Assembly: GCA_019307805.1 (NCBI GenBank)
Contig: JAFDIX010000258.1
Location: 1 to 7,963, forward strand
Length of the DNA stretch: 7,963 nt
DNA from: Deltaproteobacteria bacterium
GTDB taxonomy: Bacteria > Desulfobacterota > DSM-4660 > Desulfatiglandales > HGW-15
Reading direction: 5' to 3'
Part shown: positions 6,183 to 7,963 of the stretch, piece by piece
Layout of the letters: each line of letters starts with the position of its first letter
Numbering within the stretch: position 1 is the stretch's first letter
The notes under the pieces: generated by a model
Database searches by the model: none
What the model saw: the letters and a program-made list of their open reading frames with translations, nothing else
Told to the model about the DNA's origin: nothing
Program-made: the position numbers and the translations under genes

Positions 6183-6968
6183 ATGAACTCAGATTCGAGA
6201 AACCAGAATATGTTTGACCTTAGTGGAAAAGTGGCGGTTGTGACCGGTGGATCAGGCGGCGCCGGCAGGGCCATCGCCAATGGGCTGGCCCTATACGGAG
6301 CGGATATAGTGGTGACCAGCCGCACCCTTTCAACCCTGGAAGAGACCGCCGCGGAGGTGGAAAAAGCCGGCCGAAAGGCCCTGCCCATTTCATGTGATGT
6401 GGCTGATGCGGACAGTGTAAACCAGATGGTCAAAAAGACGCTGGACGAGTTCGGGAAGATCGACATCCTCGTCACATGTGCCGGCATTGCCCTGCGCCAC
6501 CCGGCTGAGGACATGCCCATTGAAGAATTTGAGAAGGTGATGGATGTCAACGTCAAGGGAACCCTGCTGTGCTGTCAGGCCGTGGCCAAGGATATGATCA
6601 AGCGGGAACAGGGTGGTAAGATAATCACGGTCGGATCCATCCGAGGCCTTCAGGGCCATCCGGCCGGCTATTCCGGCTATGGGACCAGCAAGGGCGCCGT
6701 GCATATGCTGACCAAGCAACTGGCCACGGAGTGGGCCAAATTCAAGATCCGCGTAAACAGCATTGCTCCCTGCATCTTCTATACCCCGCTGACCGAACCC
6801 ATCCTGAATGATCCGGAAATGTACAAAATCTTCATGCAGAGAATCCCACTCGGACGGCCGGCAGAACCTGAAGACCTGGTGGGCGCGGTGGTGTATCTGG
6901 GCTCGGATGCCAGTGACATGGTAACGGGAGTCATCCTCTACATTGATGGAGGAACATCGGCCTGGTAA
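6183..6968 (+). CDS. Short-chain dehydrogenase/reductase (SDR), classical type
   Basis: NAD(P)-dependent oxidoreductase of 261 residues, the standard classical-SDR length. The cofactor motif TGGSGGAG is at 21-28, CDV at 71-73 binds the adenine, and CAG at 99-101 replaces the usual NAG. The catalytic tetrad is complete: N123, S152, Y166 and K170 (YGTSK). The C-terminal IDGGTSAW is typical of FabG-like enzymes. S46-R47 after the second strand hint at NADP preference, but this is not decisive. It would oxidise a hydroxy acid or alcohol or reduce a ketone. GAAGG (6174-6178) lies 4 nt before the ATG at 6183; an in-frame ATG at 6210 (MFDLSGKVAVVTGG) also matches common family starts but has a poorer site. 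It ends 12 nt before the 3-hydroxyacyl dehydrogenase gene, so the two are surely co-transcribed. Substrate unknown; a 3-oxo/3-hydroxy acid is likely from context. Confidence 0.94.
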   Translation: MNSDSRNQNMFDLSGKVAVVTGGSGGAGRAIANGLALYGADIVVTSRTLSTLEETAAEVEKAGRKALPISCDVADADSVNQMVKKTLDEFGKIDILVTCAGIALRHPAEDMPIEEFEKVMDVNVKGTLLCCQAVAKDMIKREQGGKIITVGSIRGLQGHPAGYSGYGTSKGAVHMLTKQLATEWAKFKIRVNSIAPCIFYTPLTEPILNDPEMYKIFMQRIPLGRPAEPEDLVGAVVYLGSDASDMVTGVILYIDGGTSAW

Positions 6969-6980
6969 GGGAGGTGTATT

Positions 6981-7922
6981 GTGAACCGAAGCGTTAAGGA
7001 TATTGAAAATATCGCCATCATCGGTGCAGGGTTCATGGGACACGGGATTGCCCAGGTATTTGCCGTCAAAGGCTATGCCGTGGGCCTCATGGACATTAAG
7101 GAAGAACTTCTGCCAAAGGCAATCGAAAACATCCGCGCCAACCTCACATTGAAGGCGGAGCACGGTATCGGCAGCACGGATGACATCGAGCCTGCCATTG
7201 GGAGAATCACCACCACGACGGATATTAAGAAGGCTGCCGCAGGCGCACAATTCGTCGTGGAAGCGGTACTGGAGGATCTGGCTCTGAAACAGAAGGTGTT
7301 TAAGGAGTTGGATGCCATTTGTCCGAAGGAGACAATCCTGGCCACCAATACCTCGGTGATGAGCATCACGGAGATCGCCCGGGATTCTCAAAACCGCGAA
7401 AGGATTGTGGGGACCCATTTCTGGAATCCTCCCCACCTTCTTCCCCTTGTGGAAATAGTCAGGGGGAGGGATACGTCCGACGAGACCATGGATACCGCAT
7501 TTGAAATCCTGAAACACGTGGGCAAACACCCGGTCAAGGTACAGAAGGACGTGCCTGGATTTGTGGCCAACAGGCTTCAGCATGCACTCTGGAGGGAGGC
7601 TATTTCCATAGTGGAACACGGCATCGCCGATGCAAAGACCGTGGACGAGTGTATCAAGTACAGCTTCGGGATTCGCTTGCCCGTGTTGTCGCCCATGGAA
7701 AATGCCGATATGGTTGGATTGGATCTGACCCTCGCCATTCATGAATATATTCTGAAACACTTGGAGAACTCCACGGAACCCTCACCCTACCTGAAGTCCC
7801 TGGTAGAAAAGGGGGAACTCGGCTTCAAGACAGGAAAGGGGCTTCAGGAGTGGACCCCGGAGGAAGCCCGGGAATCCTACAAAAGGCTGCAGGAGTATCT
7901 GATGAAGGTAACAAAGGGCTAG
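6981..7922 (+). CDS. 3-hydroxyacyl-CoA dehydrogenase family protein
   Basis: NAD-dependent beta-hydroxy acid dehydrogenase of 313 residues. The N-terminal Rossmann domain carries GAGFMGHG (15-22) and an acidic residue D38 at the end of strand 2, which favours NAD. Catalytic residues of the family are present: S125 (TNTS), H146 (HFWNP), E158 (PLVEIV) and N197 (ANRLQ). The C-terminal helical domain (about 194-290) includes SPMENADMVGLDLTLAIHEY and GFKTGKG. It is a single-function enzyme with no crotonase domain. The PLVE and NRLQ segments recall the lambda-crystallin and carnitine dehydrogenase branches, which use free hydroxy acids, as well as 3-hydroxybutyryl-CoA dehydrogenase, so CoA dependence is uncertain. 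The start is GTG, chosen because GGGAGGTG (6968-6975) lies 5 nt upstream and no ATG fits. It lies 12 nt after the SDR gene. Together with BKACE it suggests oxidation of a beta-hydroxy acid followed by acetyl-CoA-dependent cleavage. Confidence 0.93.
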   Translation: MNRSVKDIENIAIIGAGFMGHGIAQVFAVKGYAVGLMDIKEELLPKAIENIRANLTLKAEHGIGSTDDIEPAIGRITTTTDIKKAAAGAQFVVEAVLEDLALKQKVFKELDAICPKETILATNTSVMSITEIARDSQNRERIVGTHFWNPPHLLPLVEIVRGRDTSDETMDTAFEILKHVGKHPVKVQKDVPGFVANRLQHALWREAISIVEHGIADAKTVDECIKYSFGIRLPVLSPMENADMVGLDLTLAIHEYILKHLENSTEPSPYLKSLVEKGELGFKTGKGLQEWTPEEARESYKRLQEYLMKVTKG

Positions 7923-7950
7923 GAGGCTGGCGGAAAACCCCCATCTGCCG

Positions 7951-7963
7951 TTCGACAGGCTCA
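7951..7963. repeat. Possible start of a dispersed TTCGACAGGCTCA repeat
   Basis: The final 13 bases, TTCGACAGGCTCA, match the core of a short intergenic palindromic repeat that is common in many bacterial genomes. The window ends before a second arm could be seen. Confidence 0.3.

Noticed and set aside
5944..6186. Possible 80-residue + strand gene
   Set aside because: It consists mainly of the palindromic repeat array translated into repeated GKCRG-like segments, and it runs into the SDR start.
6390..7760. Open reading frame of 456 codons on the minus strand
   Set aside because: It runs antisense through the SDR and 3-hydroxyacyl dehydrogenase genes, both with complete family motifs. Its own translation has no recognisable domain and is rich in His, Cys and Arg as expected for an antisense shadow.

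Overview
The window looks like an accessory catabolic region of an anaerobic, respiring bacterium, most likely a Desulfobacterota (deltaproteobacterial) lineage. This is inferred from the gene content (DUF362 protein, cyclase-family hydrolase, BKACE/DUF849, a LivK-type binding protein with a Tat signal), the moderate GC content and the CCCCCTTT-type palindromic intergenic repeats. No marker gene is present, so the taxonomy is a guess. All eight recognisable genes and both gene remnants lie on the + strand.

Layout. 4-1293: Tat-exported branched-chain-amino-acid-type ABC substrate-binding protein. 1294-1491: gap with a near-perfect 40-nt hairpin, a second inverted repeat and a strong sigma70-type promoter. 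1492-2262: IclR-family regulator. 2317-3570: DUF362 protein with a four-cysteine C-terminal region. 3616-4389: metal-dependent cyclase-family hydrolase. 4390-4635: an unreported-looking remnant, the last 81 codons of a second binding protein, in frame directly behind the cyclase stop codon. 4665-5018: small cupin lacking the usual metal ligands. 5024-5937: beta-keto acid cleavage enzyme (BKACE) split by a frameshift. 5938-6182: five-unit palindromic repeat array inside a pair of outer arms. 6183-6968: SDR oxidoreductase. 6981-7922: 3-hydroxyacyl-CoA-dehydrogenase-family enzyme. The last 41 bases are non-coding.

How the genes may work together. The close spacing (mostly under 60 nt) from iclR to the BKACE suggests one transcript, with SDR and the 3-hydroxyacyl dehydrogenase as a second unit or a continuation across the repeat array. 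A binding protein would capture an organic acid, the cyclase-type hydrolase would open a ring or amide/lactone, and the dehydrogenases would oxidise a beta-hydroxy acid to a beta-keto acid. BKACE would then cleave the beta-keto acid with acetyl-CoA. The IclR protein is the obvious local regulator. The substrate cannot be read from the sequence, and the BKACE step looks broken in this copy unless the frameshift is a sequencing error.

The most notable points are the binding-protein remnant fused in frame to the cyclase stop, the BKACE frameshift at a conserved core strand, the ligand-less cupin, and the two structured intergenic regions. I do not see clear evidence of a wholly new system; the cluster is best described as an uncharacterised combination of known families.
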